From the NCBI GenBank assembly GCA_037576195.1, contig CM075102.1, forward strand, positions 36,204,745-36,268,744: a stretch of 64,000 nucleotides of DNA. Reading direction: 5' to 3'. The notes beneath the pieces were generated by a model, which saw only the letters and a program-made list of their open reading frames with translations, was not told the DNA's origin and did no database searches. Positions within the stretch are counted from its first letter, which is position 1. Each line of letters begins with the position of its first letter. Of this stretch, positions 12,391-23,484 are shown one piece after another. The position numbers were made by a program, and so were the translations under genes. The DNA is from Phytoseiulus persimilis. Taxonomy: Eukaryota; Arthropoda; Arachnida; Mesostigmata; Phytoseiidae.

Positions 12391-14348
12391 TCACGCATTG
12401 CTTTGGCGCATCCGACATTGAACAAATGCCACGGAACACGGGAACGATCCGATGCTCAGGGTCGAAATGGGCTGCTCATTGTTATTTCCTCGAAACGCTG
12501 TCCGAAGCCGATGCGAGGAATTCATGAAACTTCCTGTGCTTCTTGATGGCGCTTCCGAAAGCACTGTGGCAGCGTCTGGTGGTCGGCTCACTAACGCACG
12601 CAGATCACGTCGGAGGATCCTCAGGGGCTCTGAATCCCTTAGCGCACGGAAGCCAGCCGGCGGGCCTGCCACCTAGCAAGCTGGCGGACATCACACGAGC
12701 GCGCCGTGAAAAGCGAGGCCTGGTCGCTTCTTCCCTGAAGATTTCCGTGGCGGTCCCTCTCACTCGGATCTTCCCTCGTCACTCAGCTCGGCAAGAGTTG
12801 CGAGCGCCTCCACAGGTCGGCAACTTGCAAAGCGAGTCCAGCGAAGATCACGGAGCAACACTTGCTGACTGCCTTCTGCAGGATACAACGTGCACCGTGC
12901 TTACACTCCCAGCGGATGATTGGCTATGGGAGGAACGTCCCTCGGACCGGCTACAAACGAGTGTTGACGTCTTTCGGGGGCTCGCTGCCGAGTCCTCTGA
13001 GGACATCTCTATCGAAGACATCCAGAACTGGATGCGATAGCCGACCACGCGGCTTCTTGTGACCGAACCAAACACCATCTGTGCGTCTGTATTACGTACA
13101 TGCCGACGAGGATATGATTGAGACAAGGATCGTCTCTCCATTACTCCTCTCTGAGCCCGTGTCGTTTGACGAGCCTCACACCCCCGCAGCGACGGGGAAC
13201 TCTTTGCGTTGCTTTGAACTCGCCTCGATGCCGGTCGCCATTGCCCACGTACATCAAAGTGGCTTCCACCACACAGAGACCTGCCTTGACGGGAAAAATT
13301 CGTTTCTGATGACACCGAGCTCCCTCGACCGAGCCAATACCGAAATGTGGGGCGATGCCCTGACAATGGGAACCGCGACGAATAAACAAATCGTCTCGGG
13401 GTTTCGACACCATCTGCACTATCAACACAGAGTTCCGAAAAACTCGATTCAAACCGCTGAGTGATGGTGTTCGCCGTCGGAGCTCGAAGCTTTGAAATGG
13501 CTTTCCTACTTCAGGAGGATAAGCGTTCCTCTCTCGGATTCGATCCCGTGAAGTCACGCTCACTGTTCGGAGGCAGGATTCATTTATCTATTTCGAGCTC
13601 ATCCCAGCGGAGACGAGGTTTTGGATCGACCAAGCTCTTCCTACGACTCTCGATCGGACCTTGGTTGTCCTTTGATCGAGCAAGGTAATCGCGTCACTCT
13701 CCTGCCTCGCAGAGGCATCGAAGCACATTCGCACCTCGCACAGAACTGACGGAAAATTGCCTCTCCGGATGTTTGCTCAGAACACTCGTTTCGCGGCTCC
13801 ACACAACAAGTAGCAGAGCCGAACAGAAAACCGTGTTTACGTGTCAGAGCTTTTCCCTGGCGGTTGTTCAGGCGACATCAGAACCGCGCCCCTGTATCAA
13901 TATGAAATGTCACATGTGACGCTGTGAATCTCACTAGCACTTCCCGGAAGCCCAACATTCCTTGGAGAGACTCGCGCTCAATGCTCCAGAGGTCCAGATT
14001 CTGCATGTGATTCGCGGAACGAAACATCATGGCGGCAATTGTCATTGGAGCAGGTGTGCGTTTCCCAAGGGCCGAGTCCGAGATCCGAAACGCCAACTGA
14101 CAATATTGACGCAGTCACGGGGAAGGGCGACATGAGAAGAGCAAGACTATACCGTCCCCCCTGGGCCGGGGGAGGTCAGGAGCGACGGCATTTCCAGACA
14201 TTTTCCAGTACTGCCCCGGGCGGCGCCTTGTCTAGGGGTCGCAAGTACCCTGTTCCGGAACTGGGTGATTAACCGTGGAACCGGAGCGCCGGCTTCGAGT
14301 AACGTGTCCACGGGTCCGGCCTCGAAAACTCGGATACACGGACTCCGA

Positions 14349-14393
14349 AAAATATGGTCGGATCGACCCCGGAATCAGTTCTTCAAATCGGCA
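14349..14393 (+). repeat. Single copy related to the 45-bp minisatellite
   Basis: It shares ATATGGTCGGATCGACCCCG and GGAATCA with the units at 20373-20552 in the same orientation and at the same spacing; the second half has diverged. Confidence 0.5.
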
Positions 14394-15751
14394 GTCGGGC
14401 ATCGGAAGAGCAGCCTCGGATACCCGGTATCGGACCCGGTTCTAGCACCCCTAGCCTTGTCTTACAACGCCTTCGCGGACTCGCTCCGAGAGGTTTGGTG
14501 AACGAGCGGGCTTCCCTCTGGGATCGTTGTTAGGCAGGAGCGTTCTGATATGGGTTACCTTTCGCGTTATCCCGATACATCAATTGTCGGTCGGGGTTTT
14601 GCTGCTCATGATCAGATCCTCGAAGAGTGGCCGGAGAGAGTGGCGCTCACATCGTATAATTCAAGGCCGAATACGCGATATCGAAGGGCTTGTGATTTTG
14701 TACCGCCAGCCCTGACAAGTGAACCTCCACCCATGGTCAGTCGGAAAACCGGCCCGAGACAGTTTCATCCGGTTTGTCTCCTAAAAAAACATGGAAAAAA
14801 AAGCAACAGCTCCGGGTGTGGCTGAGTTCTGGAGTTTTGGGAGCGATTTTCGAGGGAGCACTTATCTGCATGGACTCATGTTACGTAGCCTTCCGGACGC
14901 CATCACGCGGCATCCTTCGAAGCGATTCCGACTGATTGCCCATTGCATAAAAGCTGGGAACAATCCATCGCTCGTCCAGGCCGGGAACGGAGTTACATTT
15001 TTCTTGGAGACCGCGGGGAAGTTCGTCCCCTCATTCGAAGCAAATCGTCCGACCGGGAAACCGCGTGATAGGCTTGGAGCATAACCGGTTCACACAGCGC
15101 TATGACGGTGGAGAATCTGGAGAAAATCGCCGGAATCGCTCGAGAGAATTTACGCTTGAGAGGAGAGGAGTTACGGTAGCTGGGGAGGAACGCAACATGA
15201 GTCCAAAGAGATCAATGCTTTCTTGAAAATCGCTGCCTAAACTCCAAAATCCCCCGGCTAACAGGAACGCCGCGATCGCCATTGTACCCGGAGGCTTGCA
15301 GCTGATTGCAGGACTGATTCCTGGGGGATGGACTGGCATCATCCGGCCATAGGATGTCTACTTTTCCCGGCAGTACAATCGTTCAGTCCGTTTCATCATG
15401 GATACTGTAATCGACGAGACTCGATTCAACGAGCCTCTTTTACCAGGTCAGTGCGCCACTGCCTTCGGCAACACAGCAGAGAGTTTCAGCCGCGTTCGGT
15501 GATTACGCGTACCTCGGAGCTGAGATCCGAACTCCTCATCGACCTCCCATCTACATTAACGGTACGTGATGTGCCACCTTCCCAAGACAAAGACACTTTC
15601 CTATCTTCTCTTCGTTGGAATTCAAAGACCGCGCAGTGTCCCACGTTAACGGTTCAAGCGACATTTCTGAATTCAACCCATGGCGACGTTGTTACATTTG
15701 CAAGGTGGACGACCCTAGCATCGGTCCAAATTCAACCTTCCTCGTTCTATG

Positions 15752-15835
15752 TATGCAGTGGCGTACCCAGGGGGGGAGGCAAGGGGGCCATGCCCCCCAA
15801 AAATTCTTCAAAAATATTGGGAAGGGTGGGTTAAA
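15752..15835 (+). repeat. G-rich interspersed repeat fragment (GTGGCGTA... type)
   Basis: It begins CAGTGGCGTACCCAGGGGGG, followed by GGGGGCCATGCCCCCC and AAAAATTCTTC. I recall this start and the facing G and C runs as a common ending of interspersed repeats in animal genomes; the family and the limits are not determined. The G and C runs could pair as a hairpin. Confidence 0.45.
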
Positions 15836-18738
15836 TTCCTTGTTCGATGGACGAGATTGTTCCGCAAAGATTCTTGGTCATCAGAAAAATCTTCACAGGT
15901 TTGAAAACCATGTTGATTGCGTCATGAAAAACTCGCGACGATGTTTCATCGTCATCACCCCCCCTCCCCAACAGTCTTACGAACCCAATAGAAGCCAAGA
16001 CCGCGTTGCCGAATCCGCGTTGTGTGCCTCACACCATTCATATCCCCTGTCCAATCTTACGAGATCTTCCATCTATCCAATATATGAGAACGATATTCCG
16101 TGTCGCGGATCGGGAGTCCGTTCGTCGAAGAGGGGCACGTTAAGATGTTGAATAAATGGGATGCGAGGATGGTGGTGGTGTTCCTCTCGGTCGTCATTGA
16201 GACTACGTAGAACGCTCGCTCCGGTGTTGCATGACGGGAAGGAGAGCCGCCACCACGCCGGCCGTTGGTGATCCTCGGTTTTTTCCCCCTATTGACGGAA
16301 TCGGCAGGAAGTTCGTTCAACACTAGGGATAGACGGTCCCTCTATGATTCCCATGGAACCTTGACGGAATGCCTTTCTGCAATCGACTGGCACCATCCAA
16401 TGTTCAGGCATCCTCTGAGGGAATCGGAGGATGGATGGATAGACATGCTAGATTAGAGTGAAAACAGGACACAGGTAGACATTGTGGGAAGGGGTTCCAT
16501 CCGGAATTCTCGGAACTCAATTACTGCGACGGCAGATGGGTCTGGCTGAGCTAGAGAAGTAAAGTCGAGTTCCAATCCGGATCAGGTTAAAGGCGATTCA
16601 AAAGCCGAGGCTTGTATGGGAGGAAAGGAGAAACGGCAATCAGCTTTCTGATTGGGCGGATGCTCGAAAACCGTATCGAGCAACAGTGTTCTCCCTTTTG
16701 TGCTCGTCAAAACGTTTTTCTTTTCGGCAGAACTTCTTCCGTCCGCCAAACGAGCTCGGAGCGTCTTCAAAACTGGGAACTTCCGGAGAGAACATTCTAG
16801 AATGCGTTCGAATGGCGGTTTCAGCATTCATTCCACTCCGTGTACGGCTCACTCAGGGCTCCAGCTCAATAAAACATCATCCATCTCTGGGGGATCGAAA
16901 CTTAAAGCAATGAAGGCTTCCTCGTGAATTCCCAGCGAGGTCGAACATTCCAATATTTCAAAACGGCTGCATAGTTTTTCTCGAGGACCCTTCCCTCGAG
17001 CGAGTTCCTCGAGAACGAGATTTGTCGTGTCGAACGCTGAGCCTGCCGGGATTTCTCAGAGTATTTGAATTTTTCACTTGCAGGCCTCTTGGCAGATTGG
17101 CCTGGATTCTCAGGATTCTCGTCCTTCAATATTTGTCTAATACACGATCAGAGAGGAGTGAATCATGATCTCGATATTTCGTCCTCACGAGATCGCTCCT
17201 CGAGGGAGAAAATTCCAAATAATCCTCCTACATCTTGTTGAAAAACAGTCCGATGCAATCTCCTCTGTAGACAGCCCCTTTGAGAAGGAGGAGCAGATGG
17301 AAACTCATGGCCACGATTTCTTTCTGGTCAGGACCTGGGTCGCAAGTATGATACGGATTCGCTGATGCGATCGCTCATCGCTCTCTGTCTCGAAGGAGGT
17401 CTTTTCCCCGATCGAATGTAGGGGAAAGCCTTGGTTATAACTAGCGAGGAGAGGGCCTCTCAGCTCTAATCCATTCCGCCAACTTCCGAGTTTCCGATGT
17501 ACTTTAATCCGATACGGCGCAGCGATCAATCAGACACACCCTCGGTGCGCGCTTCGTTCGCCAGTCGGACTGGATCGGATGGACACATATCATCACTTCT
17601 GCTTGTGACAATTCGAGAATCGGCTAGACTCGACCTGCCTTTGACACACTCATACTCTCGCTCCTCCAATGAGTTCTCCAGGCTCTTTGTTGGTCTGGGT
17701 TCGTTCCGAAAAGCCCCTTGTTGATCCTTTCTGAGCGGACTCCTCGGGAATTGCTCGAAGAGAACGTTTCCACGGAGCGTTTTTCCTCGCGGAACGACCA
17801 CAAGAAGCAGATCAACCGCCGGCTCTCGGATGAATGTTGGTACTTCTGATTTTCCGAGTGTTGAGAACATTTCTTTGGAGCCTCATTATTCTCTCCATTC
17901 ATCGTTCGATTGCTCCCTTTTCGAACATTTCGAATGGCTGGCCACTCTATTCGTCTCTCAATGTTCAACGGACTCACTATGGCACGCGCACTCTACCGAT
18001 GGACGCCCAGATTATGGAGATGCATGCTCTGCTCAGAAACGGCCCCTTTCAGGAGCGGTGCAGTTCGGAGTGAATTACCGGTCTCAATAGGCTGTCTAGC
18101 AGTAAGGTGTCTGGTTCGAGGAAGCTTGTTTCGAGGGTCTTTGGGCGAACCGAGAGTCCTCCCGAGAGATGTGACAGTCCGGAACGGGCAATTCGTTCTG
18201 ATGGAGACGTAGCAGCTAGTTTTTTAACCAGTCGCTCCACATCCAGCCATGGATGATGGAAAATCGCAATAAAAATTGTCATTAAAACTTTTGCACCCCC
18301 ACTCGGCTGTACGTATGAACGTAGCTCGCGCTCATACCGCTCTCAGTATGGTGGTCACGCCATTGGGATTCGCGTCACCAGCGCCGTCGACCGCGCGCTC
18401 TATAAAATAGTTCGCCGACTTGCGGTTCGGAGCGCCCGACCACGAGTACGGACTAAGTCGGTAGATTGTATGCAAATCTTTCGGAGGACTCGCTGCACGC
18501 CTTTCGGAAAATGATATTCTACGCTTCAGTCTTGACTTCCCTCCAATCGCGTAACTTCGTCCGCGTAGTCAATGAATACTAAAGTGAGCTGCAGGTTTTC
18601 AACTTTCGATTTCGAACCAGAGATGCGTCCGTTAATTTCTTCCCGGTTGAATAATCGCCACAGGAAGTGAGTAGCCGCAGCATCACAACAACAATCGGCG
18701 CTCACTTTCATCCGAATTAAACTCAGTTCGGGGCTACT

Positions 18739-18757
18739 CCCCCCCCCCCCCCCCCCC
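18739..18757. repeat. C19 homopolymer
   Basis: Nineteen consecutive C on the + strand, the longest homopolymer seen in the window. Confidence 0.9.
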
Positions 18758-19760
18758 GGACAAACCATTGTCAGTATCGGAGGTCGACTTGAGTGGCGTG
18801 ATTCTCCATTCCTCCACCTGGTTGTGATTTGTGATTCATCAAGCGTTCAGGCCTCCGTGCAAGATCGTGAGGTGAAAAGCTTCCAAAGGAAATGAGTAGC
18901 TATCAGCACAGGCTGTCCCTAAACCCCCATAGCGTTTCCCAAGAGGGTTCATTGATAAACGCATGGTTCGAACACCCCTCCATCATCAGCTCCAGACTGC
19001 ACAGGGCTCGCTAATTTCCAGAACAGCTAGAGTGTTCGGAATCTTTTCGACTGTGAGGCTGCACGCAGCTTTGACTTGGGAGAGGTCACGAACAAAGGCA
19101 GTTGTGCGCCCCCGCGTTCTCTCGTCGGAAGAATTCCTCCTTTTTCTCTCAGTTTAGATGAAGACAGACAAGGAAATGACAGCCTGTCCCTCGCTCATCG
19201 TTCTCCCCTAACTGGCTCCAACGGCAGCGCAGACCAGGAGTTCATCGGCTGAGTGATTCCCTCACACTCCAAGGGACAAAGTTCAAGAGACAGCTCACAG
19301 TTATAGCTTGGAAAGAAGGGGGCGGTCTATGGACTTAGCTCGAGCTTTCCCTCAACGCCATATGTCTGTTTCTCAACGCAACCTCTTCTGAACTTCGATT
19401 TCGAAGCGTCTCCAACCAGCGACGCATCGCTGCCCTCGATAAAGATCGGCGGTCGTCAAATGAAGGCGAGGAGTTGTGCCAATCAAACAGTTATTCCTCT
19501 AGCTTCCATCGGATGTGTTGGTTTTGTCCCCTGATACTCAGGAGTTTCCTCCTTGAATCGGAGGTCTCCTGTCTGAGCTCGCTGACGAAGTTGTCGTCGT
19601 TGACTGAAATGCTCGTTACTCTAACAGCCAGTGCGATCCCCGGTCCGCTCGTGGAAACATCGATCTTCGACGATATTCCACCATTTAAGTCGAAATTTTT
19701 GATCAGTAACGAGCAAACTGCAATACAGAAAGGTAACAATATGTAGCAATCAGCCGATGA

Positions 19761-19785
19761 AGAGAGAGAGAGAGAGAGAGAGAGA
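19761..19785. repeat. AG microsatellite
   Basis: Perfect (AG)12 plus one A. It makes the chance frames across it rich in Ser-Leu on the - strand. Confidence 0.95.
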
Positions 19786-20372
19786 AGTGCCTCCACGCCA
19801 TAGACCGCAGTGCAATCGCGCAGGGCGCGGCCGACTGGTAAGAAGGTTCCGAATGTAACGTGTAAAAGACTGCTTTCGACTGTCCCGCTTGCATTCCTTC
19901 CCGAGCACCAGCTATGGGGAATCCATAGAGGAACGAAATCGACTCAGGTGGAGGATCTTGGCAGATTAACGGCTACCACCGATCGGTGCATCGAATATCG
20001 AGATGAGGGATGCGTCCGCCGGCTATGAACAGCGACAACAGCGAGGAAACGGGAGCATTCAGCAATATTGTGAATCGTGCTAACCATCGAGCCCCGGAAA
20101 GCCAAGAGGAGATCACGAAACAAATCAGCACCACCGTTTCCTACGTCGGACCTCGGAGTTTGAAGATAAGGGGACGGATATTTTGTCGCAAGAACTCGAG
20201 TTAGTTTCTGGAGCGCTGTTTCTGGAGCCTTTCCCGTCGGTTTCGCTCGAGCTCCATGGATATGACATTGAATCGCTTCATCGTGCTTGCAAAGAGCTCG
20301 TCCTGTGGATTCAGCTTCAGATCCCCAAAATCGACGCTGGACCATTTCTCCGGATGTTTCCGATGGCCCTCG

Positions 20373-20552
20373 TAAAGTGTGGTCTGATCGATCCTCTAAC
20401 CAACTTCCCAGACCCAGAAAAGTATGCTCAGATCGATCCCGGAATCACCTCCCCAGACCAAGAGAAGTGTGGTCAGATCGACGCCAGGATCACCTCCCAT
20501 AACTCAGAAAAGTATGGTCAGATTGATCCCGAAGCCACCTCCATAGTCTAAC
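20373..20552 (+). repeat. 45-bp minisatellite, four units
   Basis: There are four units of exactly 45 bp, starting at 20373, 20418, 20463 and 20508. The core is AAAGTATGGTCAGATCGATC followed by CCGGAATCACCTCC. Units 2 and 3 are closest; unit 1 is the most diverged. Because 45 is a multiple of three, one + frame reads a 15-residue repeat (EKYGQIDPxxTSxxx) within the open frame 20183-20551. That frame has no recognised domain, so I treat it as a by-product of the repeat. Confidence 0.9.
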
Positions 20553-20623
20553 GGGAGAGCGGACAAACTGACAAACGAACTGACAGACTAAGCGGATTAT
20601 GTGTGGTAAAGATTGCGATTCCG

Positions 20624-20725
20624 CCCGATTTGAGCGGAGGCCCGATTTGAGCGAAGTCCCGATCTGAGCGGAGACCCAATTTGAGCGAAGGCCCGATTTG
20701 AGCGAAGGCCCGATTTGAGCGGAAG
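20624..20725 (+). repeat. 17-bp minisatellite, six units
   Basis: Six head-to-tail units of CCCGATTTGAGCGAAGG, with one to four substitutions per unit and no length change. It lies 71 bp after the 45-bp array and has an unrelated unit. Confidence 0.95.
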
Positions 20726-23469
20726 CCAACAGCGGCTGTGGTACCGTTGCTCGTGCTAGAGTTGGGTCCGGCACCTTCTGATGGCGATCATGACTGAAGA
20801 AGAGCTGCAGCCCTCGTTTCTTGAGCCAGGACCATAGAACACTGCTCATGGCACCGAAAAGAGCCTGCGTTCTCTGAGTCCAATTCCTTGAGGGAGTTCA
20901 AGACACCGATCGCTGATTTGAGGGCTTGCGCCTCATCGAAAAGCTGCTGTCAACGCCGCTCGCTACGCTCGCGGGGCACTCCGATTCTCGCTAGTCGGTG
21001 GGCCGTAAATGGCGGCGACGCAAAGGATAATAGTGGTCAACGATAAGCAAAGGTTGCCCTCTGGTCGAATCCACGAAGCTCGGCGGCATACTTGCTTCGC
21101 ATTCCGGCACAACGCGATTCAACTGAACATCGACAAAGGGGTGCGCTCCTCCGTGGAAATAGTTTTGATGCACTCGCACGACGCGGTGCGAGCTCGTTCC
21201 ACTTCTTCCTCCATCTAAAGCCGGAATATGAGCCTCTCCCCATGAAAGCCCTCTCCCCCTCTACCCCTGCCCCGTGAGCCCGTTACTGGTTATCAGCACG
21301 AATCGATGCGATTTTTGTTTCGAGCTGTTAATAGATTCGTACAAAGCCCACATGAGGGCCGTCACGCACGCGGCAATGGCAAGTGCAGGAGTAAGCACGC
21401 GAGCACGCAATTAGCCTCACAGAGACACGTCGAATTTTTCCAACGGTTTGTTTCGTGGTCAGCTGCTAAACAAAACATCCAGTGTGTCACCCGCCACGGA
21501 TACGCGACGCTTGCCTGGACTTAGAAGCCCTCAAAGCGGTCGCTGACTCGTCACGCATGAGGCTAGTAGTTTCTCATGGTGCAGATCATACCATGAAGCC
21601 GTTCGTCGCAGCGCTCGCGAACGTCAACGAGAAGGTAGCCCCTGTAACGACGCGACGTAGGAAGTCCTAGTGGTCTGCGACGGAGAATCTGTGGTCGCAT
21701 GAGACCAACATTCGTTGAGAGACTTTTGAGCGTGACATTGAATGACTTGCTGGTATACGTGATCACAGGCAGGACATTACTGATGGGAAACATGGAGAAA
21801 CGTTCCTCGCTTACAGAAACAAATGCTGCGAAACGATTCATTGCGGAATACGATGGGGATCATCGCCTGCTCACAACGGAGGTCATGAGAACAGGTGGAT
21901 GGAAAAGACGACACCAAAATGATCGGTTTCTCGTAACGAGATCCGCCGTCAACGATCTCACCTTAGACTTTTTGAAGAACGAAACATTCCACAAACCGGT
22001 TGATGAGGTTGAGTTCAAGAGCTGTCATCGACCGTGAGATCCGTACCATGCTTCAGGGTGAGAATATCCGGATCGAATTGCAAGAATACTCAAATATGAA
22101 TACCTTCTATCATGAATTTTGAAGCGGGCGCTCACACGTCGGCTCCAAAACTCACAAGGCCTCAGGGGTGATGAGCAGGAAGACAATTGGAGAGAAGCAA
22201 ACCTCACCTCAGCCGCGTTTGCTTCCGTTCAGAACTGGTGCACTTGTTGAACGGCTTTTAGACGACCCCATATTTCAAGCTCAGAACGGTTCGGGTTCTG
22301 CAGGTGTCGTCGTCATCTTTGTCGTTTCTATCGTCGTCGACATTGTCGTCTTCGATGCCTCCGCTGTGGCAGCTGCTAACATAAGTCTTTGATCTCACAG
22401 GGTTGTCTGTGGCACCTTGGCAAAAACTCATCTTTCAAGGGTTCCCTCCGAAGCTCCTCTTCTTTCCTCATCCAACCTCAACCCATCCGAGGCAACCGTG
22501 CCGCCAGTATCAACATTTTCAACGCGCTACCTTTGTCGAGTGTGCTCCTGCAATCATCCTTCAGAGCAGAAGAGGATTTCTGTTTTGATCTCACTGGCGT
22601 TCCAACGTGAAACACTGTTTTCGACCTGCATCAAAACAGATGTCCTCGAGTAAATAGGAGAGTCTTCTGAAGTAGACTTGAAGCTAAGCTCAGCAGTTTG
22701 TTGATCAGACGCAACATCCCGGAGCAGTGTGAGAGTCCAAAATTCCCTCTGAAGGTGAGGAAAAGCGGCTTCACTCAAAGCATTCCGACATCAAGATTCC
22801 AGTCGCCAGTTTATGAATGCTGTATCTCGCCGCGCTCCGCCACCCCCGAGTTTCCGCGAGTCACCTGAGTGTTGTTCCTGCCAGGGTGCATCGGAGGTGT
22901 TTTTGTGCATCGTCTGAGAAAGTTCGTCCCCTTCGGGCGCAGCTTTGGATTGGAAACCGGCGATTACCCTCAAAAACCGACAGATGTGTAGGAGAACGTA
23001 TGAACGGAGATTTAAAGTGCGAGTTGGAGGATTGATGGATGGTAATTCCTGTTAGGGTGCAATATGGGATACGAGGGAGCAGCCGCGGCCGGCAATAAGA
23101 GGGAGGAGTTGGAGCCACGCATCCAGCGCTAGCTCTCGGATAGCAAGAAGGTCAGTCAGGGTGTGTCAAAGTGAACTACGGCGCTCTGTGTTTCTCTGCT
23201 CGCCAGCAAATGTTTAATTGGGAAAGCCCATCTGAGCCCGAGTGTGCAGTCGGGCTTGAAAACCTTCTCGCCCACTGGTCTTCGCCCTGATGAAGTTACC
23301 TCATACGTCGCCTACGCTGTGTGAGTCAGGGTTCTCGGGCTGGCAGAACCGCGGCTCAGGTTCCCTGCTGCGCAAATTTCACGGCGGAGGGCCCGTTACA
23401 TCTCTCCCGGGGAACGACCACCTCAGAGACACAGAACCCTAAGAGGAAGTCGCCAAACACCTAGGTCTG

Positions 23470-23484
23470 CCCCCCCCCCCCCCC
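23470..23484. repeat. C15 homopolymer
   Basis: Fifteen consecutive C, followed by AAGGACTCCCAAGGAGT, which contains a short inverted repeat. Confidence 0.9.

Larger units (their letters stand above)
9131..20372. other. Stretch with no recognisable gene
   Basis: Apart from the repeats listed separately (C13 at 12378-12390, C19 at 18739-18757, AG repeat at 19761-19785, a minisatellite relative at 14349-14393, a G-rich repeat near 15752), nothing here is recognised. A 165-codon frame at 12543-13040 has an acidic protein-like end but no identifiable domain. Confidence 0.6.

Noticed and set aside
20183..20551. A real repeat protein with 15-residue units.
   Set aside because: The frame has no recognised domain or splice signals, and diverged copies of the same unit lie elsewhere in other frames and orientations, so a non-coding minisatellite is simpler.
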